DNA of 64,000 nt, taken from an uncultured Clostridia bacterium (GTDB lineage Bacteria > Bacillota > Clostridia > Oscillospirales > Ruminococcaceae). A program made the position numbers and the translations under genes. The stretch covers positions 310,001 to 374,000 of the forward strand of contig CANRDI010000001.1 of the NCBI GenBank assembly GCA_947629335.1. Reading direction: 5' to 3'. The stretch's first letter is position 1, and each line of letters opens with the position of its first letter. Shown piece after piece: positions 35,032 through 43,659 of this stretch. The notes beneath the pieces were generated by a model, which saw only the letters and a list, made by a program, of their open reading frames with translations, had not been told where the DNA came from and searched no databases.

Positions 35032-35143
35032 GCAGTTGACAGTTTAAACTGTTGATGTCGGGGCGAACGTAAAAGTAACTTCAAATTTACAGTTAACAAC
35101 TTCCCCAAAAAGCGCTATAATAAATCCGATCGGAGATGAACTT

Positions 35144-35653
35144 ATGAAAAAATTTAAAGTATCTCACACCCCGTATTTTATTAAACCGATAACAATAGCT
35201 CTCACATTGTTCTGGATAGTCGCCGTAATCGTATTATGCAATACCTTAGCGGAAAATCAGGCGCTTTTGCTGTTAGTTGTGTTGCTGTTGGTTATTTTGC
35301 TGATCATCGCTTTTCTGTCCTTAGTCAAAACAACCGTTGAATATGATACCGAAAAAATCCGCTGGAAATGGCTCCGGCTTAAATATACGGTGAATTTCAA
35401 TGAAATGGACAGCGTTTACTATACGGTAGTTTCCGAATCTACGCGCTACGGCTACAACCGCCGCCTTGAGATTGTTTTCAGGGTAAAGGATATGGAATTA
35501 AAACTGAACGACCGAATCGAAACCGAGGACATCGAAAACTGTATCAACGGCAGAGTCTCCGACGTTCGGCTTATGACGCTGTACAAGTTTATTGAAAATA
35601 TCTGCCCCGAAAAGGCTAAGGGATTTGTGCGGTCAGAGGATAGAGATAATTAG
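35144..35653 (+). CDS. Small membrane protein with two N-terminal TM helices (PH-like C-terminus)
   Basis: Unrecognised at family level. A two-TM hairpin (residues ~16-36 and ~40-60, LLLLVVLLLVILLIIAFLSLV) is followed by a cytoplasmic beta-rich domain (VEYDTEKIRWKWLRLKYTVNF, RRLEIVFRVKDMELKLNDRI). This resembles bacterial PH-domain membrane proteins. The length is 169. CGGAG precedes the ATG. It belongs to the 34-36.4 kb pocket of unknown genes. Confidence 0.7.
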   Translation: MKKFKVSHTPYFIKPITIALTLFWIVAVIVLCNTLAENQALLLLVVLLLVILLIIAFLSLVKTTVEYDTEKIRWKWLRLKYTVNFNEMDSVYYTVVSESTRYGYNRRLEIVFRVKDMELKLNDRIETEDIENCINGRVSDVRLMTLYKFIENICPEKAKGFVRSEDRDN

Positions 35654-35773
35654 ATGGCGGAGATGACAGCGCGGGCGCGAAAATAAAGCGTTCTATCTGC
35701 CGTTATCAATTTATAGAGTACGGTACACAGCAGAAAGTTGTATAATTAAACTTAATTTCCTTTTTAATAGATA

Positions 35774-35832
35774 TTGACATTTTTGAAATTATGCGCTATA
35801 ATATAAGTATACTAAGTAACTGAACTAAGTAA
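35774..35832 (+). promoter_or_regulatory. Promoter and probable operator of the toxin-antitoxin operon
   Basis: TTGACA (35774-35779), 17 bases, TATAAT (35797-35802). Immediately downstream are the direct repeats ACTAAGTAA (35811-35819 and 35824-35832, 13-base period) and the palindrome AGTATACT (35806-35813). Their position around the transcription start suggests binding by the ribbon-helix-helix antitoxin. Confidence 0.75.
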
Positions 35833-35855
35833 TATTTTTAAGAGGAGATAATTTT

Positions 35856-36119
35856 ATGAAACGTGATACGGTGACCTGCTCTTTTGTAATGGACAGAGAT
35901 GTCTATAACACTTTTAAGAGCATTGTAAGCAGGCACGGCGAGAACGTAAAAGGAAATATCGTCAGATATATGCAAAGCGTTATAGAATACGACATTCCGA
36001 ACGCCGATACAATTCTGGCAATACAAGAAGTCCAAGCTCTGAAAAACAACCCGAACAAGAAAACATACGGTTCTTTCAGCGAGGTTTTGGAGGAACTTGA
36101 TGCAGAAGATGACGAATAA
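35856..36119 (+). CDS. RelB/DinJ-type antitoxin
   Basis: An 87-residue antitoxin. The N-terminal region (TVTCSFVMDRDVYNTFKSIVSRHG) has the ribbon-helix-helix pattern for DNA binding and autoregulation. The C-terminal half is an acidic toxin-binding tail (SFSEVLEELDAEDDE). An AGAGGAG ribosome site precedes the ATG. Its 3' end overlaps the toxin start by 20 bases, typical of coupled toxin-antitoxin pairs. Confidence 0.85.
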   Translation: MKRDTVTCSFVMDRDVYNTFKSIVSRHGENVKGNIVRYMQSVIEYDIPNADTILAIQEVQALKNNPNKKTYGSFSEVLEELDAEDDE

Positions 36120-36399
36120 AGAGCCAAAGTACAGGCTGGTATTGACTTCGCTTTTCAAGAAAGACCTGAAATCACTTAAGAAAAGCGGGTATGACCTGCG
36201 CCTGCTGAATGAAGTAGTTGATACTCTTGCTATGGGATTAACATTAGATGAAAAGTACAAAGACCACAAACTTATCGGCAATTATCAAGGGTGCAGAGAG
36301 TGCCATATAACTCCCGACTGGTTGCTTATCTATGAAATTTCCGAGGGCGAACTTATTCTCTACCTCACCAGAACGGGAACCCACAGTAAATTATTTTAA
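36100..36399 (+). CDS. YafQ-family mRNA interferase toxin
   Basis: A ribosome-dependent mRNase of the RelE/YafQ fold. The diagnostic segment DHKLIGNYQGCRECHITPDWLLIY, the second-site LTRTGTHSKLF and the basic N-terminal helix FKKDLKSLKKSG are all present, including the catalytic His residues typical of YafQ (HKL, CHI, THS). GGAGG at 36089-36093, six bases before ATG 36100, favours that start over the TTG three bases earlier. The active site appears intact. Confidence 0.9.
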   Translation: MQKMTNKEPKYRLVLTSLFKKDLKSLKKSGYDLRLLNEVVDTLAMGLTLDEKYKDHKLIGNYQGCRECHITPDWLLIYEISEGELILYLTRTGTHSKLF

Positions 36400-36407
36400 A
36401 ACCAAAA

Positions 36408-36440
36408 TTCTCGACCGCAGCAGGTCGGGAATATTTTTTA
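36408..36440 (+). terminator. Hairpin after the toxin gene
   Basis: TTCTCGACC pairs with GGTCGGGAA around GCAGCA (36408-36431), one mismatch-tolerant pair, followed by TATTTTTT. Confidence 0.6.
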
Positions 36441-36487
36441 AAGGGAAATTTGAACAGTTTTCGTGTTGCATTTCGTGTTGCACAATG

Positions 36488-36533
36488 CTCTGAAAGCAGC
36501 TAAACCTCAGACCTGCTTTTCAGAGTTTTTTTT
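36488..36533 (+). terminator. Strong plus-strand terminator inside the convergent gene end
   Basis: CTCTGAAAGCAG (36488-36499) pairs with CTGCTTTTCAGAG (36513-36525), with one bulged base, followed by eight T residues (36526-36533). It covers the stop and last codons of the minus-strand gene ending at 36500. It stops transcription from the toxin-antitoxin side. Confidence 0.8.
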
Positions 36534-38227
36534 CGCTTGAATATTAGCGCCGAAGAAATAAGCGCAATGACCGAAACTATAGAAATTATCTCCGAAACAA
36601 TGCGAAGCATTGTCGGCGTATGCTCGACGGTAATTTTCCCGCTTGCTCCGCTCAGATTTACCTTTACAAGTCCGTTTTCCGACATTGTTATTTCAAGCGC
36701 GTTTTTGTTTTCATCATACGCTTTATACCCCTTATACCAGATATACGGCACTACTGCATATTCGGCGGTTTCGTCAAGCTCAAATGTGAGCGTTCCGTTT
36801 ATTCGTGTGCAGTCCTCGTAATTACCGTTGGCGAGTTTTACTCTGTCGCCCATTTCCGTAACCTCGTAAACACCATTGCTGTTTGCCGCGCGCGGAAGCC
36901 ATTCGCCGCACCCGATAGTGCAAGTATTGGCGGCATTGCCGTAAAAATCGTTTTCATACGGATATTCCGTGTGTTCTACTCCTGTTGCTTCGGCATGAAC
37001 ACAAGCTATAAGCACGCAAAGCCCCGTTATCAGAACCAGCGCGGTCTTGGCTGATTTTGTATGCTCCGCTATACAGTATACATATACTGTTCCGGCAATT
37101 ATAAGAAAAATTTGCGCAAACAGGAAAAATCTCCACGGGAACTGCATAAAATTCATAACTTTCGACAGATATTCCCACGGGACAAGCGTTGTCGATAAAA
37201 CAGAAAGTACTATACCCAGTATCAAAAACATATCAGCCAAAACAAAAATATCCTTACGCTTTTTTGTTTTTTCATCTATCATGCAGCTTTCATAAACAGG
37301 AGATCTTTTTGTAATAAAAATTCTCGGAACGCAGAGCAGATAGATAGGGAATTTCATTCCCGCGATACCGTTGTGCATTATTTCCCTGAACAATCCGAAA
37401 AACGGCACAGCGTAATCCGCAGTATAAAAAGCAGATTTCTGAACCGACATTTCACACGACAGTAAAAGCTCTAAAAGCGGGAGCCAGTAAAATGTTGTGA
37501 CAACGACCGAGAAGACCGCTGTTATAAAAAGCCTCGGCAGCTTTCTTCGGTCGCTTATTATGCGCTTTATGAAAATAATCGAAATGACTACAGCCAATAT
37601 CAGCGCGAGTACAGTTGAAATAGAATGGCTGAATAACATTCCTATAAAGCCTATGGACAATATGTACGGCTTTTTAAATTCACCGAAAATAAGGTCGTAC
37701 AGCCCGTATAAAATAAGCGGCAGAAATACGCCCGCCAATATCTCTCCGAGCGCAAAACGCGTTATGATGTTGTCGATACGATATGTGGACAATACATATA
37801 ATACTGCCGCCATTGTTCCGCAGATATTGCTTTTTGTGACATCGCTCATAAAAATAAACATAAAGCAGTATGACAAAACGTTGCACAAAATGATGAAAAT
37901 CGCCATACTTTCGCCTATGCCGACCCCTGCGACTCTTAAAAGCGCGGGAATGAACAAAAAAATTTCGGGATAAGAAAAGCCCGCATAACCTCCTCCGCCG
38001 AAATATAGATAATCCACGCCCGTAAAAAGATTATTGTTCTCAATGTTATATTTCAATGCTTCGACGCGAAGATAATGATACTCATAATCGTGACCGACGA
38101 TAGGTCGGTCAAAAGGATAAAGATATGATATAAGATACAGGTTTGCAGCAATCAAACACAGTACACAAAGCAATTTTGAACTATTTTCGTGCAGTATTGA
38201 TAAAATTTTATTTGTTCCTTTTGACAT
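36500..38227 (-). CDS. Polytopic membrane protein with PTPS-related domain (GT-C/YfhO-like fold)
   Basis: A large integral membrane protein of 575 residues with about ten to twelve TM helices. The first periplasmic loop has the family signature GHDYEYHYLRVEALKYNI, followed by YAGFSYPEIFLFIPALLRVAG, as in the '6-pyruvoyl-tetrahydropterin synthase-related' membrane domain family. These look like GT-C glycosyltransferases acting on lipid-linked sugars; that function is inference. A soluble beta-rich segment (residues ~430-530) precedes a last TM helix (LRIVSEIISIVSVIALISSALIF) and a basic tail. It is isolated, with no neighbouring sugar genes. Confidence 0.75.
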   Translation of the reverse strand: MSKGTNKILSILHENSSKLLCVLCLIAANLYLISYLYPFDRPIVGHDYEYHYLRVEALKYNIENNNLFTGVDYLYFGGGGYAGFSYPEIFLFIPALLRVAGVGIGESMAIFIILCNVLSYCFMFIFMSDVTKSNICGTMAAVLYVLSTYRIDNIITRFALGEILAGVFLPLILYGLYDLIFGEFKKPYILSIGFIGMLFSHSISTVLALILAVVISIIFIKRIISDRRKLPRLFITAVFSVVVTTFYWLPLLELLLSCEMSVQKSAFYTADYAVPFFGLFREIMHNGIAGMKFPIYLLCVPRIFITKRSPVYESCMIDEKTKKRKDIFVLADMFLILGIVLSVLSTTLVPWEYLSKVMNFMQFPWRFFLFAQIFLIIAGTVYVYCIAEHTKSAKTALVLITGLCVLIACVHAEATGVEHTEYPYENDFYGNAANTCTIGCGEWLPRAANSNGVYEVTEMGDRVKLANGNYEDCTRINGTLTFELDETAEYAVVPYIWYKGYKAYDENKNALEITMSENGLVKVNLSGASGKITVEHTPTMLRIVSEIISIVSVIALISSALIFKRKKTLKSRSEV

Positions 38228-38250
38228 TTTTACTCCCTACTGTCAGTTTC

Positions 38251-38266
38251 AGCACGAAAACGTGCT
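38251..38266. other. Perfect small hairpin in the 38.2-38.5 kb gap
   Basis: AGCACG-aaaa-CGTGCT. It lies in the leader of the minus-strand gene ending at 36500. The remainder of 38228-38499 shows AT-rich sequence and the tRNA terminator only. Confidence 0.4.
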
Positions 38267-38453
38267 TAGTTGTGTGTAATTTTTTCATTAAAAAAACGCT
38301 TTAATCATAGAATAATTGCGCAAATTTTGCGCTGAATTTCGTGTGGCATAGATGATAGAATTTAGGCTCAACGCGAACATTTCGACCCTTACCCCGAAAA
38401 CGATCTAATTATATCCGCATAGCTGTTCACTTTACATTAACACTAAAGCGAAA

Positions 38454-38485
38454 TAAGAGGTTAGAACGAAAATTCTAACCTCTTA
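38454..38485 (-). terminator. Probable terminator of tRNA-Ser
   Basis: TAAGAGGTTAGA (38454-38465) and TCTAACCTCTTA (38474-38485) form a perfect 12-bp stem with an 8-base loop just downstream of the tRNA 3' end. The following minus-strand sequence is only moderately U-rich. Confidence 0.65.
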
Positions 38486-38499
38486 CCTCTAACTTCAAA

Positions 38500-38588
38500 T
38501 GGCGGAGAGGAAGGGATTCGAACCCTTGTGGGATTGCTCCCAAACGGTTTTCAAGACCGCCTCGTTATGACCACTTCGATACCTCTCC
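38500..38588 (-). tRNA. tRNA-Ser (anticodon TGA)
   Basis: The acceptor stem GGAGAGG/CCTCTCC, discriminator G and an encoded CCA are visible on the minus strand. The anticodon loop CTTGAAA gives anticodon TGA (reads UCA). The T-arm is GGGTTCGAATCCC, and a long variable arm makes the total 89 bases, as expected for class II tRNA-Ser. A consensus promoter lies upstream. Confidence 0.96.
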
Positions 38589-38626
38589 GAATAGCGTCGA
38601 ACTCCATTCACAAATTCAACTTTAAT

Positions 38627-38655
38627 ATTGTACCATATAATAATAGATTTGTCAA
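38627..38655 (-). promoter_or_regulatory. Promoter of tRNA-Ser
   Basis: On the minus strand TTGACA (38655-38650), 17 bases, TACAAT (38632-38627). Confidence 0.75.
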
Positions 38656-38740
38656 GGGGTTTTTCAGAGAATTTTTCCGAATAAAACAGAATAAATCGGA
38701 AAAAAAGAGTAAATCTAATAAAAAAATAATGGAGGTAAAT

Positions 38741-40036
38741 ATGTATTACAGTTCAATAGAAAAAGTTATAGGGCGCGAAATACTTGACAGCAGAGGAAAT
38801 CCTACGGTCGAAGCAGAGGTCGTGCTTCAGGACGGGACAAGTGCCGTCGGAAAAGCTCCGAGCGGAGCTTCTACAGGAAAATACGAAGCGCTTGAACTGC
38901 GTGACAATGACAAAGAGCGATATTGCGGAAAGGGAGTAAAAAAGGCTGTCGATAATATCAACAACACACTGAACAAAGTACTTTTCGGACTTGACAGCGC
39001 GGATATCTACGCTGTTGACGAGGCAATGAAAGAGGCAGACGGAACGGCGGACAAGTCAAATCTCGGTGCGAACGCTATTGTAGCGGTGTCTATAGCTTGT
39101 GCAAGAGCAGCGGCAATTTCGCTCGATATTCCTCTGTTCAGATATTTGGGAGGAGTTTCGGCGACAGCGCTTCCTGTACCGATGATGAATATTTTGAACG
39201 GCGGCGCTCATGCGGCAAACAATCTTGATGTGCAGGAATTTATGATAATGCCTGTGGGCGCTTGTTGTTTCAAAGAAGCCCTGAGACAATGCTCGGAGGT
39301 GTTTCATTCTCTCGGCAACATTCTGAAATCGCGTTCTCTTACAACGTCTGTCGGAGACGAGGGCGGATTTGCACCAAATCTAAGCAGCGACGCGGAGGCT
39401 ATCGAGCTTATTTTAAACGCTGTAGAAAAAGCCGGATATAGACCCGCAGAGGATTTTATGATAGCAATTGACGCAGCGGCAAGCGAATGGAAGGGCAAAA
39501 ACAAAGGTGAATATTTTATGCCGAAATCGAAAACGAAATTATCTGCCGACGAGCTTATTTCACACTGGGAAAGCCTTGTGAACAAATTTCCGATAATTTC
39601 AATTGAGGACGCTCTTGACGAGGAAGATTGGGAAGGCTGGCAGAGGCTTACTAATACGCTCGGAAAACGTGTTCAGCTTGTCGGAGACGACCTGTTTGTA
39701 ACAAATACGAGCCGCATTGAAAAAGGTATAAGTTCAGGCTCGGCAAATTCGGTCCTTATAAAACTGAACCAGATAGGATCTGTTTCCGAAACAATAGAAG
39801 CAATAAAAACTGCGAAACGCGGAGGATATACAGCGATCGCCTCTCACCGTTCGGGAGAGACATCAGACGCATTTATAGCGGATCTTTCGGTGGGGCTTAA
39901 TACAATGCAGATAAAGACGGGCGCTCCGTCAAGAAGTGAACGAACAGAAAAATACAACCGACTTTTGCGCATTGAAGAACAACTCGGAAAAGCGGCGTAT
40001 TATGCAGGGAGAAAAGCGTTTAATATTAAACAGTGA
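38741..40036 (+). CDS. eno: Enolase
   Basis: Glycolytic enzyme interconverting 2-phosphoglycerate and phosphoenolpyruvate. It starts [24 protein letters not shown] and contains the acid-base Glu region ([12 protein letters not shown]), the Mg ligands ([20 protein letters not shown]), the catalytic Lys in [12 protein letters not shown] and SHRSGETSD. The frame is open back to 38528 through the tRNA gene, but GGAGG five bases before ATG 38741 fixes the start. The length of 431 residues is typical. Confidence 0.97.
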   Translation: MYYSSIEKVIGREILDSRGNPTVEAEVVLQDGTSAVGKAPSGASTGKYEALELRDNDKERYCGKGVKKAVDNINNTLNKVLFGLDSADIYAVDEAMKEADGTADKSNLGANAIVAVSIACARAAAISLDIPLFRYLGGVSATALPVPMMNILNGGAHAANNLDVQEFMIMPVGACCFKEALRQCSEVFHSLGNILKSRSLTTSVGDEGGFAPNLSSDAEAIELILNAVEKAGYRPAEDFMIAIDAAASEWKGKNKGEYFMPKSKTKLSADELISHWESLVNKFPIISIEDALDEEDWEGWQRLTNTLGKRVQLVGDDLFVTNTSRIEKGISSGSANSVLIKLNQIGSVSETIEAIKTAKRGGYTAIASHRSGETSDAFIADLSVGLNTMQIKTGAPSRSERTEKYNRLLRIEEQLGKAAYYAGRKAFNIKQ

Positions 40037-40059
40037 TGAGGTAAGAAAAAGTCGGAAAG

Positions 40060-40905
40060 CACCTTCGCTTTCCGACCGCGCCTTGCGGCACGGTACATAA
40101 AAGTTTTGGAAAGAGGGTTCAATGTAGAAAACCTTTTCAAAAGGTTTTCTACATTGCGTTGTTTACCTTGAAAACCTTACTGTTTTTGCTTTATTATTTG
40201 TTGCTTTGCTCCAAACGCACGCCCCCATTTTGTTTTCCGCTTGCCCCATACTGTTGGTAAATCAAACCAAAAAGCTTAAACATTTCCATTTACATTTCTC
40301 TTAACTCAAACGCACGCACCCATTTTGTGCTTCTTCTGTTTATAACTGTCGGAAAACCAAACCGCGGAGGGAACCTGCCGGTTCCCCCGCTCCCCCTCCA
40401 GCGGTTTGCGGCAGCAAAGCACAGCTTTGCTGCCGCAAAGTGGGGAAAACTCTTGTTTTCCCCACACCCTTTAGCGCTCGCTGACGCGAAATTTCGCGGC
40501 TAAAGCCGCGACCAGAGAGGAAACTTTTTTGAAAAAAAGTTTCCTCTCTGGACTCTCCTTCAAAAAACTTATGTACCGCCGCTTGTGCGGCGGTCGGAGA
40601 GTAGAAACGCCTTTCCCTTACAGCAAGTTACATAAAAGTTTTGAAAAGGGGTTTGGGGGAAAACTTTTTCAAAAGTTTTCCCCCAAAAAATTTCAAAAAA
40701 CTTTTGTGCCACCGCTTGCGCGGCGATCGGAGAGCGGAAGCACTTTTCCATTACAACAAGTTACATAAAAGTTTTGAAAAGGGGTTTGGGGGAAAACTTT
40801 TTCAAAAGTTTTCCCCCAAAAAATTTCAAAAAACTTTTGTTCCGCCGCATACGCGGCGGTCGGAGAGTGGAAACGCTGTCCGATTTTTCTTGCTTCTAAA
40901 AAACT
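40060..40905. repeat. Dispersed palindromic repeat cluster 3, largest in the window, with an internal tandem duplication
   Basis: This fills the gap between eno and corA (40037-40932); no gene is supported. Starting from 40063 it holds an outer module (CGCGCCTTGCGGCACGG, CATAAAAGTTTTGGAAAGAGGG) with hairpin arms TGTAGAAAACC. Next is hairpin GTGGGGAAAAC/GTTTTCCCCAC (40440-40465), then hairpin CCAGAGAGGAAAC (40512-40551), then two copies of a 133-bp unit beginning at about 40624 and 40757. Each unit has arms GGGGGAAAACTTTT/AAAAGTTTTCCCCC and the GCCGC/GCGGC plus CGGAGAG tail. Short open frames in it are repeat-derived. Confidence 0.85.
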
Positions 40906-40932
40906 TTAAATCCCAAATGCAAATTCATACCT

Positions 40933-41889
40933 TTACTTAAATTTCTGTATGAGATTTACCAAGATTCCAACAACAACCGAAAGCACTACACTTAGCGCCA
41001 GCGGAAACCACATATTTGCCAGCGGCAAACCGTTTGCAGCTTCATTCAGGTTCATTCCGTAAAAACTGAACACAATTGTCGGAACTGCAATTATTATAGT
41101 AAGTATCGTCATTCGCTTCATTACGATATTAAGATTGTTTGAAATAATGCTCGCAAATGTGTCCATTGTTCCGTTCAGGATATTTGAATAAATGTTTGTC
41201 ATTTCTATTGCCTGTTTTACCTCAATAATAACGTCGTCAAGCAAGTCGGCGTCTTCTTCATAAAGCTTTATGTAGCGCCCGCGCATAAGCTTTTCAAGAA
41301 CAGCCTCGTTCGACTTCAATGAAGTGGAAAAATAAACAAGCGATTTTTCAAGCCCCAAAAGCTGTATAAGCCCCTTGTTCTTCATTGAAAGATACATCTT
41401 TCCTTCGACATAGTTCGATATCTTGTCAATCTGTTTAAGATACTGGAGATATCGTCCCGCAATCCTAAGCAGTATCGTAAAAACAAAATTTGTTTTATAA
41501 TTTGTTCGGATACCTTTTAAAACGCCTTTTGATATTTCGTCAACAACTGCGTTCTGCTTTGCGGTAACTGTGATAACATTGGAATCGGTTATAATTATGG
41601 ACATAGGCGTCGTGGAATACAGGAGCGTGCGGTCGGGATCGTTGTCCTGTTCAGCAATGGGATAATCGACGACAATAAGCGTAACTCCGTCGTCGCTTTC
41701 AATTCTCGAAGGCTCTTCTTCATCAAGAGCGGCGCGCACATAATCGCGCTCTATTTTAAGATTTTCTTCAATATATGAAATCTCGGTTTCCGTAGGACTT
41801 ATGACCGACACCCAACATCCGTTTTCATACTCGTCAATACGGCACACCTTTCCCTCAATGCTTCTGTAAAATTCTATCATGATACTCAC
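40933..41889 (-). CDS. corA: CorA-family divalent cation transporter
   Basis: Pentameric Mg2+/Co2+ channel. The N-terminal cytoplasmic domain and long central helix (residues ~110-255) lead into TM1 (TILTIIIAVPTIVFSFYGMNL), ending in the signature GMN, and a second TM helix (LALSVVLSVVVGILVNLI) followed by a basic tail. The 318-residue length is normal. The start is either GTG at 41889 (close to AGGAAG) or the ATG nine bases later. No riboswitch-like leader is evident. Confidence 0.93.
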   Translation of the reverse strand: MSIMIEFYRSIEGKVCRIDEYENGCWVSVISPTETEISYIEENLKIERDYVRAALDEEEPSRIESDDGVTLIVVDYPIAEQDNDPDRTLLYSTTPMSIIITDSNVITVTAKQNAVVDEISKGVLKGIRTNYKTNFVFTILLRIAGRYLQYLKQIDKISNYVEGKMYLSMKNKGLIQLLGLEKSLVYFSTSLKSNEAVLEKLMRGRYIKLYEEDADLLDDVIIEVKQAIEMTNIYSNILNGTMDTFASIISNNLNIVMKRMTILTIIIAVPTIVFSFYGMNLNEAANGLPLANMWFPLALSVVLSVVVGILVNLIQKFK

Positions 41890-42101
41890 TTCTTCCTGTT
41901 TTTTAGTATAAATAAAATAGTCTGACCCTGAATATGCGGCGGTCTTTACTCATAAAAAATCATCTATACTGTTATTGTATCATATTATGATGAAAAATAC
42001 AAGTTCTAAATCAAAATTTCTGCTCTCTAATTTATGAACTATGACTTCTAAACGCGGACTTGCACGCATAAGATGTACAAAAATCATTCGAGGAGGATCT
42101 T

Positions 42102-43616
42102 ATGGAAAAAGAAGAAAAACAAGGTATCTATACCGAACAGACTATCTATGACGCTGCAATTGAACAAAGCGCAGAGCTTGACTGCATTGTTCCGGACTAT
42201 TGTCCGGAAGTTTTCAGAACGCTCTCCTGCTCCCTTTCACCAAGGATCGTGTCCTATGCCGTTTCTTCCGACGGAAAGCTGACATTTGACGGGGAAATTA
42301 TTGCCAGAGCCGTTTATGCTAACGAAGAAGGCGGTCAGATGTGCTGTGTGACAGGAAGAACGACCTTTTCAAAAACTGTAAATTTAGGCGCTTTCGCCGA
42401 AGATGTACGTTTCTCCGCCTGTGAGGATTACTGCACCTGCCGCGCAATAAGCCCGCGCAGGATCGATGTGCGCGGCGCTGTTTCAATAGGAATTAAAGCC
42501 TTCGGCTGCGGAAAACTGAGCCTGCCCGATATTCCCGAAAAACTTGAGCTTAAAACCGAAGATATTTCCTGTGCGGGAAAAACTCTCTTTTCTTCAAAAA
42601 AACTCGTTATCCGCGAAGAAATTGACACAGGCGCTTCGGGCATTTCCTTTATTATCGACAGCACCGCCGTTCCCAAAATAACCGACCTTCGTATCGTAGC
42701 GGATAAAGCTGTTTTAAAAGGAACTATCTGCGTAGACGCGCTTTACGGCGTTGCGCTTCCCGAAAGCAGTTCTTCTATAGCTGCCGAAAAAATGACCGCG
42801 GATATCCCCGTTTCCGCTATTTTGGACATATCGGGTATTACAGATGAATTTTCGACTATACCGTCTATCTTTGTACTTAGCTGTGAGCTTATCCCCCGCC
42901 CCGACAGCGGCGTTATGTCGTGCGAAATTACCGCGGAATGTTCTGTAAAAGCCGCGTCGGAAACAAAGATAAGCGTTGCTTCAGACGCATATTCGACTGC
43001 ATTTGAAACTGAAATAACTACCGGCAGGATAAAGCTCTCGTCTGTTCCAAAGCCCCTTTCGCAGAGTTTTCAGCTTAAACTTTCCGCAAAGTCTGACGAA
43101 GAGATAGCCTCTGTCTGGGACGCACGCTCGGAGATAAAGAATGCCGCCGTCAGAAACACAGGCACAGAGCTTGTGCTTTCGGGACTGCTTCGCTGTAAGA
43201 TCTACGGCAAGAACAACAGCGGTACTATCTTCTGCATTGAAAAACAAGAACCTTTTGAACAGACTGTATTGACGGGAATTTCCGAAAACTGCTCTGTATG
43301 CTTCGGAGTATGCGTTACAGAAGCGAATTTTGCGATAATGCCCGACAACACCGTCGAAGTTACATCAATGTGCGGTATTACTGGAGATATGCGCGAGATA
43401 ATAAGCGCAGACGCTCTGAACTCCGTAAAGATAATCGAAGATAAGCCAAAGCATAAGGATACCGAATTTGCAATAAGGATATGTTATGCCGACGAGCCGA
43501 AAGACTGTTGGGAAATAGCAAAGGAATACAACACGACAGTTTCGGCTCTTCTCGAAGAAAACAAACCCAACGAGGAAAACAAACTTGAAGGAATGATCGT
43601 CGTTCCTACCGTGTAA
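42102..43616 (+). CDS. SPOCS (DUF3794) and LysM protein, SipL-like spore morphogenesis factor
   Basis: Spore envelope assembly protein. Three DUF3794/SPOCS-type repeats can be followed (residues ~30-130, ~165-270 and ~310-430); each contains a C-P-E/CEI-type strand and a V..KG.I/V..G.L pattern. A C-terminal LysM module follows (DCWEIAKEYNTTVSALLEEN, residues ~465-500). C. difficile SipL has this architecture and binds SpoIVA through its LysM region. Here spoIVA is the next gene, 43 bases downstream. AGGAGG precedes the ATG. SipL identity is inferred from domains and context. Confidence 0.85.
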   Translation: MEKEEKQGIYTEQTIYDAAIEQSAELDCIVPDYCPEVFRTLSCSLSPRIVSYAVSSDGKLTFDGEIIARAVYANEEGGQMCCVTGRTTFSKTVNLGAFAEDVRFSACEDYCTCRAISPRRIDVRGAVSIGIKAFGCGKLSLPDIPEKLELKTEDISCAGKTLFSSKKLVIREEIDTGASGISFIIDSTAVPKITDLRIVADKAVLKGTICVDALYGVALPESSSSIAAEKMTADIPVSAILDISGITDEFSTIPSIFVLSCELIPRPDSGVMSCEITAECSVKAASETKISVASDAYSTAFETEITTGRIKLSSVPKPLSQSFQLKLSAKSDEEIASVWDARSEIKNAAVRNTGTELVLSGLLRCKIYGKNNSGTIFCIEKQEPFEQTVLTGISENCSVCFGVCVTEANFAIMPDNTVEVTSMCGITGDMREIISADALNSVKIIEDKPKHKDTEFAIRICYADEPKDCWEIAKEYNTTVSALLEENKPNEENKLEGMIVVPTV

Positions 43617-43659
43617 TTTATCAAGTATTTTAAGAGATCCGTAAAGAAAGGAAAATTTT

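Noticed and set aside
38528-38740. N-terminal extension of enolase
   Set aside because: It runs through the tRNA-Ser gene; the ribosome site and family alignment place the start at 38741.
40529-40940. Open frames of 60-100 residues in the eno-corA gap
   Set aside because: They only translate the repeat units; the amino-acid repeats follow the DNA repeats and no ribosome sites are present.
42040-42101. Sigma-E promoter upstream of the SipL-like gene
   Set aside because: CATAAGAT at 42067 resembles a -10, but no suitable -35 lies 13-15 bases upstream; too weak to list.
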